Source of the DNA: Vibrio europaeus
Lineage (GTDB): Bacteria > Pseudomonadota > Gammaproteobacteria > Enterobacterales > Vibrionaceae
Direction: 5' to 3'
DNA: 64,000 bases
Assembly: GCF_001695575.1 (NCBI RefSeq)
Contig: NZ_LUAX01000001.1
Location: forward strand, 2,046,001-2,110,000
Position 1 is the stretch's first letter. Every line of letters begins with the position of its first letter. The translations under genes were made by a program, and so were the position numbers. Below are positions 50,158 through 59,896 of this stretch, piece by piece. The notes beneath the pieces are model-generated. The model did not search any database. It saw only the letters and a list, made by a program, of their open reading frames with translations, and was not told the DNA's origin.

Positions 50158-51906
50158 TTAATTCTCGGATGTGTGATGCACACAGGTTTGGTTGCGGCCA
50201 TCCGCTTTCGCTTGATACAGTGCACTGTCAGCCAAAGCGACAATTGAATCGCTATGATCCAAACGTTGAGGAATGATGGACACCAAGCCAATACTTATCG
50301 TCACTAAATCAGAAACTTTGGAAGTGTGGTGTTCAAGCGCTAAGTTTTTCACTTCCTCATGAACTTTTTCAGCCACTAACAGCGCCCCTTCAACGGTTGT
50401 GTTTGGCAAAATAAAACCAAACTCTTCTCCTCCATAGCGCGCCACACAATCACTGGAGCGGGTCAGTACTTTTCTAAACACTTCAGCCACTTTGATCAAA
50501 GCCTCATCACCACTTTGGTGTCCGTACGCATCGTTGTACTCTTTAAAGTAGTCGATATCACATAACATCACGCTTAAAGGCTGCTGCTCACGAGTATGTA
50601 GGTACCATAACGTTTCTAGCTGCTCATCAAATCGACGTCGATTAGAAATTTGGGTTAAGCCATCAACAAAACTTAGCCTTTCAAGCTCTTGGTTCGCCTC
50701 TTCCAGTTTTTGCTCGGCAAGGTAACGCTCGGAGACATCACGCGCCATAACCAACACACCATTGGTGCCCGATGCGGGATCTCTAAAGGGGGATTTCACG
50801 ACATCGTACCAAATGCATTGTCCTGTACTGCTAATCACTTGGTCGATATAACGCAGTGACTTACCTTCATACAACACTTTCTTATCTGTCTCAGAAAGAC
50901 GAGCATAAGTTTCATTGGGAATCACATCTTGCAATCGCTTACCAATTAGCTCATCAACATCGGCGATGCCTAACGCTTTAACAAAAGGTGGATTACACGC
51001 TTGATAGACCATATTCTCATTAAAAATCCCGATTGAGTCTGGGCTCGATTCTAGGATGTTCTGCAATATGGTATCTCTTTGCGCCAACGCCACTTCAGTG
51101 TCTTTACGCTTATCCATTTCATCGCGCAGATTTTGCTGCATATCGTGCCAATCCGTAACATCATGGCTAATTCCTAAGGTGCCGATCTTTTCGCCATCTG
51201 AAGAGATCAATACCCTTTGGTAACTTTCTAACAGGCAGCTTCTTCCATCAGGATTGGTTGTCCAGCGGCGTTTACTGGCCCTGCCTTTAATTACACTCTG
51301 GATATCTGCCGCCCCTTCCTCTTCCCTGTTGTTCCAGAAACGTTGAAAGGCGCGATTACTGGAAATAATTTCACCTTGGTTGTTTTTGATAAACACCAAT
51401 TCCGACAGATTATCGAATGCGCTTTTGATCATTGAAAGTGAGTCGACCTCGCGCTTCAGTTCAAGATCCGTCACTTGAGAGGGAGTAAAGTAGAGTAACC
51501 ACATGGTTCGTCTACGGTTAGTGGTTTTGCGACCGCTGACTTTTAACTTAATGATGCGGCTTTGTGAAATCGGCCAACTTAGTTTCTGCTCTTTGAAAGC
51601 ATTTTCGGTGATAGGTGAAAAGATAGACAGGACGAATTGAGGTGTCACCATTTCAGGCAACATATAACTCTTGCCCACTTTACGTACGCCTAAAACTTTG
51701 TTTGCTGCTACGTTGGCTAACTTAAGCTCGCCAGTTTTACTGTCGACAATAATTAACGCGGTAGGATTGTCTTTTAAAAGCTGGACTAAATGTGTTTGAC
51801 TGCGGGTATAAAAAAACACGACCGCAATAATTGAGAGCAGAATGACAACAAGATCAAATCCATGCCCATGGGAGGTGTCCCACAACCAAACTAATACTTG
51901 CTCCAT
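50158..51906 (-). CDS. PAS-GGDEF diguanylate cyclase
   Basis: A 582-residue membrane-linked cyclase predicted to make cyclic di-GMP. One N-terminal transmembrane helix lies at about 18-33. Three PAS-type domains follow (about 45-145, 160-255 and 280-395), the last leading through a coiled linker to a GGDEF domain (about 405-575). The active-site signature is GGEEF at 492-496, an active variant. An allosteric I-site RSSD lies at 483-486, exactly five residues upstream, so product inhibition is expected. No EAL domain. It is 83 bp upstream of arcB on the same strand and may share a transcript, hinting at joint redox or respiratory sensing (inference). Confidence 0.9.
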   Translation of the reverse strand: MEQVLVWLWDTSHGHGFDLVVILLSIIAVVFFYTRSQTHLVQLLKDNPTALIIVDSKTGELKLANVAANKVLGVRKVGKSYMLPEMVTPQFVLSIFSPITENAFKEQKLSWPISQSRIIKLKVSGRKTTNRRRTMWLLYFTPSQVTDLELKREVDSLSMIKSAFDNLSELVFIKNNQGEIISSNRAFQRFWNNREEEGAADIQSVIKGRASKRRWTTNPDGRSCLLESYQRVLISSDGEKIGTLGISHDVTDWHDMQQNLRDEMDKRKDTEVALAQRDTILQNILESSPDSIGIFNENMVYQACNPPFVKALGIADVDELIGKRLQDVIPNETYARLSETDKKVLYEGKSLRYIDQVISSTGQCIWYDVVKSPFRDPASGTNGVLVMARDVSERYLAEQKLEEANQELERLSFVDGLTQISNRRRFDEQLETLWYLHTREQQPLSVMLCDIDYFKEYNDAYGHQSGDEALIKVAEVFRKVLTRSSDCVARYGGEEFGFILPNTTVEGALLVAEKVHEEVKNLALEHHTSKVSDLVTISIGLVSIIPQRLDHSDSIVALADSALYQAKADGRNQTCVHHTSEN

Positions 51907-51970
51907 TCAGCTTCTCGAACCTATCTTTGACACGCTTTTTGTAAGTGTATAAAAGATATCAGCTTATTGC

Positions 51971-52918
51971 TTAATTATCAGCCTTTAATATTGGTTTTGT
52001 ATATATAAAGGGTTGATTTAACAAAGCCCCTTGTGCACCTTGACGATTAAGTGCTCGGCCAATTTCTGTCATTGCTAACCAGCGATTCTCACACCAAAGC
52101 GGTGCGAGTAAAGTCGGCCTACGAGCAGCAGAAGAGACTCGATGATAAACCACCTCAGGGGGAGTCATGCGGATCATCTCACTCGCGATAGCGACATACT
52201 CTTCAAGCTCTGGCGCATTCAATTTACCCACTTTCCACGCTTTAGCCATGGTGCTACCTTCAACGATGTGCAGCCCATGGAGCTTGATTCCATCGGTTCC
52301 CACGTCAAGCACCTTGTTCAGCGTCTCGATATTATCTTCACGCGTTTCTTTGGGCAATCCAACAATAAGGTGAGTACAAACTTTAATACCAAGTTCGCGC
52401 GCACGCTGAGTAATTTCAGCATAACACTCAAAATTATGACCGCGATTAATATGTTTTAAGGTTTGGTTGTTGGCGGTTTGCAGTCCAAGCTCAAGCCAGA
52501 TCTCATATCCCTGCTCTACGTAGCTAGATAGTAACTCCAAGACAGCATCTGGCACACAGTCAGGTCGAGTACCGACACAGAGCCCGACAATATCAGCCGC
52601 TTTAAGTGCTTCTTCGTACATGTTCTTAAGCACCTGAACTTCAGCATATGTACTGGTATAGGCTTGGAAATAAGCGAGATAACGCTTGGCACGAACAATT
52701 TCTCCCGCTCTATCGGTTAACTGTTCATGAATGCTTTTGATCTGCGCCTCTTCGTCAGCAAAAGAAGCAACATTACAGAAAGTACAGCCGCCACGACCAA
52801 TCGTTCCATCTCGATTTGGGCAGCTAAATCCACCATGTAACGTGAGCTTATGGACTTTTTCTCCATAACGGCGCTGAAGGTCTTGCCCTATGGTGTTGAC
52901 CAACTCGTGAAGCTGCAT
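51971..52918 (-). CDS. yhcC: Radical SAM protein YhcC (TIGR01212 family)
   Basis: The 315-residue radical SAM protein is of unassigned reaction. The cluster cysteines are Cys33, Cys45 and Cys48 in FSCPNRDGTIGRGGCTFCN, a spacing unlike the usual CxxxCxxC and shared with the YhcC/Elp3-like group. Family segments GLCVGTRPDCVPDAVLELL, LELGLQTANNQTLKHINRGH and HLIVGLPKETRED are present. It is divergent from gltB, the same neighbourhood as in E. coli. It lies 64 bp upstream of the cyclase gene. Confidence 0.9.
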   Translation of the reverse strand: MQLHELVNTIGQDLQRRYGEKVHKLTLHGGFSCPNRDGTIGRGGCTFCNVASFADEEAQIKSIHEQLTDRAGEIVRAKRYLAYFQAYTSTYAEVQVLKNMYEEALKAADIVGLCVGTRPDCVPDAVLELLSSYVEQGYEIWLELGLQTANNQTLKHINRGHNFECYAEITQRARELGIKVCTHLIVGLPKETREDNIETLNKVLDVGTDGIKLHGLHIVEGSTMAKAWKVGKLNAPELEEYVAIASEMIRMTPPEVVYHRVSSAARRPTLLAPLWCENRWLAMTEIGRALNRQGAQGALLNQPFIYTKPILKADN

Positions 52919-53450
52919 GACTAACCTCTCATTAGATCGAAATGAATCTCATTAAGATTCATGTAATTAAATTACAATTCTGAAAAAAATGGAGGAGGAA
53001 AGGTAGCGATTTCAAACAGGCGAAGCATTAATCAATATCAATAAACATGCAAAAATAACGTGCCTCAGCCAGATTGTTACGCAAAAGTTAAACATAATAT
53101 TCATTTATAACCCAAAAAAAGTGGGCAACAGCATCGAGTTTTGATTGCATTTCATCCTTACTAAATTGTAGGATACTTACAGATTTCGCTGTTTTTTGTG
53201 ATTTTACTTACATAAAAATTCGGTGAAACGTCGGTGTTATCCCACTCCCACCTATATAAATCACTAGATTGTGATACTAAACAACGGGATTCCACCAAGG
53301 ATTGTTTTTCTCGCAATATTTTTCTGCGAGATACGGAAAGGAATCAAAGTCGCCAACCTAGGCTGACTTCGAATCAAAACTATAAAGGACAGGACGTAGA
53401 ACTAGTTTCGACTAGCACATTTGCGCCTACTGAACTGGAAGGATGTATCT
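52919..53450. other. Divergent yhcC/gltB1 control region with structured leader
   Basis: About 530 bp without a gene. Next to yhcC are two inverted repeats: TGAATCT-CATTA-AGATTCA (52943-52961) and TGTAATT-A-AATTACA (52962-52976). Nearer gltB1 are two hairpin-forming sequences, TCTCGCA/TGCGAGA (53310-53332) and AAGTCGCC-AACCTA-GGCTGACTT (about 53347-53369). I cannot assign the promoter or match the leader to a known riboswitch. A short frame in this region overlaps gltB1 and does not look coding. Confidence 0.5.
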
Positions 53451-56400
53451 ATGGTAGATAGAGAGCAAAATGCCCAAGGTCTATATACTCCGGAACTGGA
53501 GCATGACGCTTGTGGTATCGGTTTTGTTGCTCACCTTAAAAACCGTAAATCACACGAAGTAGTTACTCAGGCACTGGATATGCTAGCCCGTATGGAACAC
53601 CGCGGTGGTCAAGGTTGTGACCCATGTAGTGGTGACGGTGCAGGTATCTTATTGCAAAAGCCCCATGAATTTCTGTTAGAAGAAGCGGTAAAGCTTGGTA
53701 TCAAGCTGCCCTCTTTTGAGAAATACGGTGTCGGTGTTGTACTTTTCCCTAAAGATGAACATAAACGCGCGCAATGTCGCGATATTTTAGAACGTAATGC
53801 AAATCGTCTGGAGCTAGACGTTATTGGTTACCGCGTTCTACCCACAGACAACTCAATGATCGGCGCAGACCCTCTAAGCACCGAGCCTCAGTTTGAGCAT
53901 GTGTTTGTCTCTGGCGGACCAGGTATCACACCTGAAGAACTAGAACGTAAACTTTACGTACTGCGAAACTACACAGTTCGCGTATGTCTAGAAAGCGTTT
54001 CTAACATTGGTGATGATTTCTACATCAACTCTATGTCTTACAAGACAGTGGTGTACAAGGGTCAGCTAACCACAGAACAAGTACCTCAGTACTTCCTAGA
54101 TCTACAGAACCCAACCATGGTCAGTGCACTGGCACTGGTTCACTCTCGTTTCTCTACCAATACATTCCCGAAATGGCGTCTAGCACAGCCTTTCCGTTAC
54201 ATTGCTCACAACGGTGAGATCAACACAGTTCGCGGTAACCTGAACTGGATGAAAGCTCGTGAAGCAATCATTGAATCTGACCTGTTCACTCAGGCTGAGA
54301 TCGACATGCTACTGCCTATCTGTCAGGAAGGTAGCTCGGATTCATCTAACTTCGATATGGCACTTGAGCTCCTAGTTCTATCTGGTCGCAGCCTGCCACA
54401 TGCGCTAATGATGATGATCCCAGAAGCATGGCAAGAAAACAAAAACATGGATCCAACACGTCGCGCGTTCTATCAATACCACGCCAATGTGATGGAACCT
54501 TGGGATGGCCCGGCATCAGTCTGTTTCACCGATGGTGTACAAGTCGGTGCAACACTTGACCGTAACGGTCTGCGCCCATCTCGCTACACAGTGACTAAAG
54601 ATGACTTCCTAGTGATGGCTTCTGAGTCTGGCGTGGTTGAGATTGAGCCAGAAAACGTTGAGTTCCGTGGTCGTCTTCAGCCAGGTCGTATCTTCGTTGC
54701 TGACTTAGAACAAGGTCGCATCATTTCTGATGAAGAAGTGAAAGATGGTATTGCTTCGTCACAGCCTTACGAAAAGTGGGTTGAAGAAAACCTACTGAGT
54801 CTGAAGAAACTGCCTGATGCAAGTAACGAATTCAACCAACCATCGCCAGAGAAGCTACTGCACAAGCAACAAGCATTTGGCGTAAGTTCTGAAGAAGTTA
54901 ACGAGATCATCGTACCGATGGCGAAAGATGGCAAAGAACCACTTTCTGCAATGGGTGCCGACTGGCCGCTAGCGATTCTTTCGCACCAGTCACAACATCT
55001 ATCAAACTACTTTAAACAGCTATTTGCTCAGGTAACTAACCCGCCAATCGACCCGATTCGTGAGCGTATGGTTATGTCTCTGAACACTTACCTAGGTAAA
55101 GATCAGAACCTGCTTGCTGAGTCACCAGAGCACTGTCAAAAAGTAGAGCTTGAGTCTCCAGTTCTTTCTAACTCTGAGCTTGAGAAACTACGTGCGATCG
55201 ATAACGAGCACCTGCAAGCCAAGACACTAGACATCGTATTCCAAGCAAGCGAAGACGAAGGCAAGCTAGAGCGCGCACTTAAGCGTATCTGTCAGTATGC
55301 GGAAGATGCCGTCATCGATGGTTACTCAATCATCCTTCTGACAGACCGCGCGGTTAACTCTAACCACGCCGCGATTCCTGCTATGTTGGCGGTTGGCGCT
55401 GTTCACCACCACCTGATCCGTAAAGGTCTACGTGCCAAGTGTGACATCGTAGTTGAGACAGGTGATGCACGTGAAACGCACCACTTCGCAACACTCGTCG
55501 GTTATGGTGCTAACGCAATTAACCCATACCTAGTTATCGAAACTATGGTTGAGCTGCAGCGAACTAAGAAGCTTGACCCTGAAACCAATATTCGCGACCT
55601 TTTTGAGAACTACCGTAAATCTATCAATGGTGGTCTACTGAAGATCTTCTCGAAGATGGGTATTTCGACGCTACAGTCTTACCACGGTGCACAGATTTTC
55701 GAAGCGCTAGGTATCAACAAGTCTGTTGTCGATAAGTACTTCACGGGTACAGTTTCGCGTATCCAAGGTCTAACGATTGACGATATCGCTAAAGAAGTAC
55801 TAGTACGTCACCGTATCGGTTTCCCAACACGTGAAATCCCAGTACAGGTTCTTGATGTCGGTGGTGTTTATCAGTGGAAACAGCGTGGTGAAAAACACCT
55901 GTTTAACCCTGAGACTATTTCACTGCTACAAGAATCGACACGTAATAAAGATTACGTACAGTTTAAGAAGTATGCGAAAGCGGTCGATGACCAAGGCGAT
56001 TACGCAGCAACACTGCGTAGCCAGCTAGACTTTGTTAAAAACCCAGCAGGCTCTATCCCGCTAGAAGAAGTCGAGCCAATCGAAAACATCCTTAAGCGTT
56101 TCGCAACAGGTGCGATGTCATTCGGCTCTATCTCGTACGAAGCACACTCGACACTGGCTGTTGCGATGAACCGCATTGGCGCGAAATCTAACTCGGGTGA
56201 AGGTGGTGAAGACCCAACACGTTTCGAGCGCAAAGAGAACGGTGATTGGGAACGCTCTGCAATCAAACAGGTTGCTTCAGGCCGCTTCGGTGTGACTTCT
56301 TACTACCTCACTAACGCAGATGAGCTACAGATCAAGATGGCTCAGGGCGCGAAACCAGGTGAAGGTGGTCAGCTACCGGGTGATAAAGTTGATGACTGGA

Positions 56401-57998
56401 TCGGTGCAACGCGTCACTCGACTCCGGGTGTTGGTCTAATCTCACCACCACCACACCACGATATCTACTCAATCGAAGATTTGGCACAGCTAATCTACGA
56501 CTTGAAGAACGCTAACCGCGCAGGTCGTGTCAACGTTAAGCTCGTTTCAGAAGCCGGTGTCGGTACCATCGCCTCAGGTGTAGCAAAAGCGAAAGCAGAC
56601 GTTGTCCTGATCGCTGGTTTCGATGGCGGTACTGGCGCATCACCAATGTCGTCTATCCGTCACACTGGTCTGCCTTGGGAGCTTGGTCTAGCAGAAACGC
56701 ACCAAACTCTAATCAAGAACGGTCTACGTAACCGTATCGTGGTTCAGTCTGATGGTCAGATGAAAACACCTCGTGACCTTGCAGTCGCAACACTACTAGG
56801 TGCTGAAGAGTGGGGCGTGGCAACAGCGGCATTGGTTGTTGAAGGTTGTATCATGATGCGTAAGTGTCACAAGAACACCTGTCCTGTTGGTATCGCAACC
56901 CAAAACAAGACTCTACGTGAGCGCTTTGATGGCCGCGTAGAAGACGTAGTGACCTTCTTCCAGTACATGGCTGAAGGTCTACGTGAAGTGATGGCTGAAC
57001 TTGGCTACCGCACTATCGATGAAATGGTTGGTCAGTCGCACAAATTGAAAGTTCGTGAAGACATCAAACATTGGAAATACAAGAACCTAGACCTATCACC
57101 TGTGCTTCATATCGAGCAAGCACGTGAAGGCGATGGCATCTTCAACCAAACAGAACAAAACCACAACCTAGAAGAAGTTCTAGACCGTAAATTGATTCAG
57201 GCAGCTATCCCAGCCCTTGAAAAAGGCGAAGCAGTTAACGCTGAGTTCCCTATCATCAATACGGATCGCTCTGCAGGCACCATGCTGTCGAACGAAATCT
57301 CTAAGGTTTACAAAGACACAGGTCTACCACAACCGATGAACGTCAAGTTCACGGGCTCTGCAGGTCAGTCATTCGGTGCCTTCTTAGCTAAGGGTGTGAA
57401 GTTCGAAGTGGAAGGTGATGCGAACGACTACTGGGGTAAAGGTTTATCTGGCGGCACGCTTGTGCTTTACCCTGACGCGAAGTCAACGATCGTTGCTGAA
57501 GACAACATCGTAGTGGGTAACGTTTGTTTCTACGGTGCAACATCAGGCGAGTCTTACATTCGCGGTATGGCGGGTGAACGTTTCTGTGTTCGTAACTCGG
57601 GTGCAAAAGTGGTTGTTGAAGGTGTCGGTGACCACGGCTGTGAATACATGACAGGTGGTGTCGCCGTTATCCTTGGCTCAACAGGTCGTAACTTTGCAGC
57701 AGGTATGAGTGGCGGTGTCGCTTACGTTTGGGACAAGTCTGAAGACTTTGAAACTAAGCTCAACCCAGAACTTGTCGACCTCGATCCAATCGAAGCCGAA
57801 GATCGCGCATTACTGAAAGAGATGCTTACTAAGCATGTTGAGTTCACAGGAAGTGAAGTTGCTCAGTCTTTCCTAGACAACTTTGAAGCAAGCCTAGCCT
57901 CTATGGTTAAGGTTATGCCGCGTGACTACAAAGCGGTACTTCAAAAGCGTAAGGCTGAAGCAGAGCAAGCACAAACGGAACAGGCGGAGGCAGTATAA
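53451..57998 (+). CDS. gltB: Glutamate synthase large subunit, first paralogue
   Basis: A 1515-residue GOGAT large subunit that makes glutamate from glutamine and 2-oxoglutarate. The start is ATG 53451 with GGAAGGA upstream; a 20-residue propeptide precedes the N-terminal nucleophile Cys21 ([11 protein letters not shown]). The amidotransferase domain runs to about 420, the central domain to about 800, then the FMN-binding synthase barrel with 3Fe-4S cysteines in [15 protein letters not shown], and the C-terminal beta-helix with repeated G-x-x-x-G turns. It differs clearly from the E. coli-type GltB encoded downstream. Codon use is strongly biased (Arg CGT, Gly GGT, Leu CTA/CTG), suggesting high expression. 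Confidence 0.96.
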   Translation: MVDREQNAQGLYTPELEHDACGIGFVAHLKNRKSHEVVTQALDMLARMEHRGGQGCDPCSGDGAGILLQKPHEFLLEEAVKLGIKLPSFEKYGVGVVLFPKDEHKRAQCRDILERNANRLELDVIGYRVLPTDNSMIGADPLSTEPQFEHVFVSGGPGITPEELERKLYVLRNYTVRVCLESVSNIGDDFYINSMSYKTVVYKGQLTTEQVPQYFLDLQNPTMVSALALVHSRFSTNTFPKWRLAQPFRYIAHNGEINTVRGNLNWMKAREAIIESDLFTQAEIDMLLPICQEGSSDSSNFDMALELLVLSGRSLPHALMMMIPEAWQENKNMDPTRRAFYQYHANVMEPWDGPASVCFTDGVQVGATLDRNGLRPSRYTVTKDDFLVMASESGVVEIEPENVEFRGRLQPGRIFVADLEQGRIISDEEVKDGIASSQPYEKWVEENLLSLKKLPDASNEFNQPSPEKLLHKQQAFGVSSEEVNEIIVPMAKDGKEPLSAMGADWPLAILSHQSQHLSNYFKQLFAQVTNPPIDPIRERMVMSLNTYLGKDQNLLAESPEHCQKVELESPVLSNSELEKLRAIDNEHLQAKTLDIVFQASEDEGKLERALKRICQYAEDAVIDGYSIILLTDRAVNSNHAAIPAMLAVGAVHHHLIRKGLRAKCDIVVETGDARETHHFATLVGYGANAINPYLVIETMVELQRTKKLDPETNIRDLFENYRKSINGGLLKIFSKMGISTLQSYHGAQIFEALGINKSVVDKYFTGTVSRIQGLTIDDIAKEVLVRHRIGFPTREIPVQVLDVGGVYQWKQRGEKHLFNPETISLLQESTRNKDYVQFKKYAKAVDDQGDYAATLRSQLDFVKNPAGSIPLEEVEPIENILKRFATGAMSFGSISYEAHSTLAVAMNRIGAKSNSGEGGEDPTRFERKENGDWERSAIKQVASGRFGVTSYYLTNADELQIKMAQGAKPGEGGQLPGDKVDDWIGATRHSTPGVGLISPPPHHDIYSIEDLAQLIYDLKNANRAGRVNVKLVSEAGVGTIASGVAKAKADVVLIAGFDGGTGASPMSSIRHTGLPWELGLAETHQTLIKNGLRNRIVVQSDGQMKTPRDLAVATLLGAEEWGVATAALVVEGCIMMRKCHKNTCPVGIATQNKTLRERFDGRVEDVVTFFQYMAEGLREVMAELGYRTIDEMVGQSHKLKVREDIKHWKYKNLDLSPVLHIEQAREGDGIFNQTEQNHNLEEVLDRKLIQAAIPALEKGEAVNAEFPIINTDRSAGTMLSNEISKVYKDTGLPQPMNVKFTGSAGQSFGAFLAKGVKFEVEGDANDYWGKGLSGGTLVLYPDAKSTIVAEDNIVVGNVCFYGATSGESYIRGMAGERFCVRNSGAKVVVEGVGDHGCEYMTGGVAVILGSTGRNFAAGMSGGVAYVWDKSEDFETKLNPELVDLDPIEAEDRALLKEMLTKHVEFTGSEVAQSFLDNFEASLASMVKVMPRDYKAVLQKRKAEAEQAQTEQAEAV

Positions 57999-59467
57999 TG
58001 GGTAAGCCTACTGGATTTTTAGAACATGGTCGCGAGCTTCCAAAGAAGCTTGATCCATCGGTTCGTATTGAAGACAACAAAGAGTTCGTTTTAAACGAAG
58101 AGTTTGGCGACAAGATCAATACTCAGGCTTCTCGTTGTATGGACTGTGGTGTTCCTTTCTGTCACAGCGGGTGTCCGATTGGTAACATCATTCCAGAATT
58201 TAACGATGCCGTTTATCGTGATAGCTGGGAAGAAGCGTGGAACATTCTAAGCTCTACCAATAACTTCCCTGAGTTTACAGGTCGTGTCTGCCCTTCTCCG
58301 TGTGAAAGTGCATGTGTACTTGGTATCAACCAAGATCCAATCACTATCTGTAACATCGAGAAAACCATTGTCGAAACTGCGTACCGTGAAGGGTACGCAA
58401 AACCTAAAACGCCTCGTTCTCGCACAGGTAAAACTATTGCAATCATTGGTTCTGGGCCAGCAGGCCTTGCAGCCGCTGAGCAGCTCAATAGTGCGGGTCA
58501 TTCAGTGACAGTATTTGAGCGTGACGAGAAAGTTGGTGGTCTACTACGCTTCGGTATCCCTGATTTCAAATTGGGCATGGATGTGATTGATCGTAAGATC
58601 AATCTAATGGCTGAAGCAGGCGTTGAATTCAAAGTAAACCAACACATCGGTGTTGATGTAAATGCTCAGCAGCTACGCCAAGAATATGATGTCGTGCTAC
58701 TAACAGGTGGTTCAACGGTTCCACGCAATCTCCCGGTTCCTGGGCGTGAGCTAAAAGGCGTTCATTTCGCAATGGAATTCCTAGGCCAAAACAACCGCCG
58801 CGCCAACGACATGGATCTTAAAGGTGAAGAAATTCACGCCAAAGACAAACATGTTGTTGTTATCGGTGGCGGTGATACCGGTTCTGACTGTGTTGGTACT
58901 TCTAATCGCCATAAAGCCGCGAGCGTTACTCAGGTTGAGATCATGCCGATCCCACCAGAAAAACGCCCAGCGAACATGCCTTGGCCTCAATACCCAATGA
59001 TCATGAAAACAACCACTTCTCACGAAGAAGGTTGTGATCGTCACTGGAACATTCTGACTAAAGAATTCATCGGTAACGATGAAGGTCAGGTAACAGGTCT
59101 ACGCATCGCAGATATCGTATGGAAAGATGCAGCGCCAGGCGAACGCCCTACTTTTGACGAAGTGGCAAACTCGGAGCGTGTTATCCCATGTGATATGGCC
59201 TTCCTAGCAATGGGCTTCTTACACCCAGAACCAACTGGTGTACTTGCTCAACTTGATATCAAACTTGATGAGCGCGGTAACGTAGCCGCTGAAGGCTTTG
59301 CAACCAACCAAAAAGGTGTCTTTGCAGCCGGTGATATGCGTACAGGCCAATCTCTGGTGGTACGCTGTATCAATGAGGGACGTGAATGTGCGATTGCGAT
59401 TGATGATTACCTAATGGGTAATTCAAATCTTGAAGCAAAAGCAGACTCACTGATGCTCTCAGCATAA
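57998..59467 (+). CDS. gltD: Glutamate synthase small subunit
   Basis: The 489-residue flavoprotein subunit feeds electrons from NADPH to the large subunit. N-terminal 4Fe-4S cysteines are Cys47, Cys50, Cys55, Cys59 and Cys98, Cys102, Cys106. The FAD loop GSGPAG is at 151-156, and the pyridine-nucleotide loop [12 protein letters not shown] is near residue 290. The C-terminal segment [26 protein letters not shown] is typical. The sequence is closer to the type found fused in plant NADH-GOGAT than to E. coli GltD (472 residues). Its ATG shares one base with the gltB1 stop (TAATG), so translation is coupled. A terminator follows. Confidence 0.95.
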   Translation: MGKPTGFLEHGRELPKKLDPSVRIEDNKEFVLNEEFGDKINTQASRCMDCGVPFCHSGCPIGNIIPEFNDAVYRDSWEEAWNILSSTNNFPEFTGRVCPSPCESACVLGINQDPITICNIEKTIVETAYREGYAKPKTPRSRTGKTIAIIGSGPAGLAAAEQLNSAGHSVTVFERDEKVGGLLRFGIPDFKLGMDVIDRKINLMAEAGVEFKVNQHIGVDVNAQQLRQEYDVVLLTGGSTVPRNLPVPGRELKGVHFAMEFLGQNNRRANDMDLKGEEIHAKDKHVVVIGGGDTGSDCVGTSNRHKAASVTQVEIMPIPPEKRPANMPWPQYPMIMKTTTSHEEGCDRHWNILTKEFIGNDEGQVTGLRIADIVWKDAAPGERPTFDEVANSERVIPCDMAFLAMGFLHPEPTGVLAQLDIKLDERGNVAAEGFATNQKGVFAAGDMRTGQSLVVRCINEGRECAIAIDDYLMGNSNLEAKADSLMLSA

Positions 59468-59548
59468 TGATTAACCACCTAAGAAACTCATTTAGTAGAT
59501 TCTAGGTGGTTAAGCATAAACAATCATTCCTTCCAAACTTTTCCGATT

Positions 59549-59577
59549 GACCAGTACATTGTGCTGGTCTTTTTTAT
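59549..59577 (+). terminator. Intrinsic terminator of the gltB1-gltD1 operon
   Basis: Nine-bp stem GACCAGTAC-ATT-GTGCTGGTC (one T-G pair) followed by TTTTTTATTTT, about 80 bp after gltD1. A second inverted repeat, TTAACCACCTA/TAGGTGGTTAA (59471-59513), lies just after the stop and lacks a T run. Confidence 0.88.
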
Positions 59578-59896
59578 TTTCCCAAAATACCATTTGTTAC
59601 AAAATTGTAACAACAAAAACCTTAAGCTTCTGAATTATATAGGTTATTACAGCGCATTCAGTGGTAAATCGCATATTGACGTGATATTCCACCAAGAACT
59701 TGACCTTTTTTACAATAACCTATACGTTGTGAAGTCGATGAAAATGAATTCGTCCAATTTTGTTAAATATTTTAAGAACATTTACTGCATATCTATCCGA
59801 TATATAACAATTAGAACGCATAGTTAGTCATACATACCAACCCTTTTGATGTTGGTAGTTCTGTCGGGATGACAGAGAAGCAAAGGGAGAATTGCA
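59578..59896 (+). other. Control region upstream of the second gltB
   Basis: AT-rich and non-coding. It contains the palindrome TTGTTACAA-AA-TTGTAACAA (59594-59613) and an 11-bp perfect inverted repeat, TATAGGTTATT at 59638-59648 and AATAACCTATA at 59714-59724, separated by 65 bp. These could be operators for separate control of the second glutamate synthase. GGGAG stands about nine bases before the gltB start. An 88-codon frame starting near 59561 overlaps the terminator and has no coding character. Confidence 0.5.

Noticed and set aside
53234..53461. 75-codon frame in the gltB1 leader
   Set aside because: It overlaps the gltB1 start in another frame, has no recognisable motif, and the region shows hairpins rather than coding periodicity. 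A leader peptide role cannot be excluded but has no support.
59561..59827. 88-codon frame between gltD1 and gltB2
   Set aside because: It begins inside the gltD1 terminator, is very AT-rich with an odd Asn/Tyr/Phe-heavy composition, has no good ribosome site and shows no recognisable motif.
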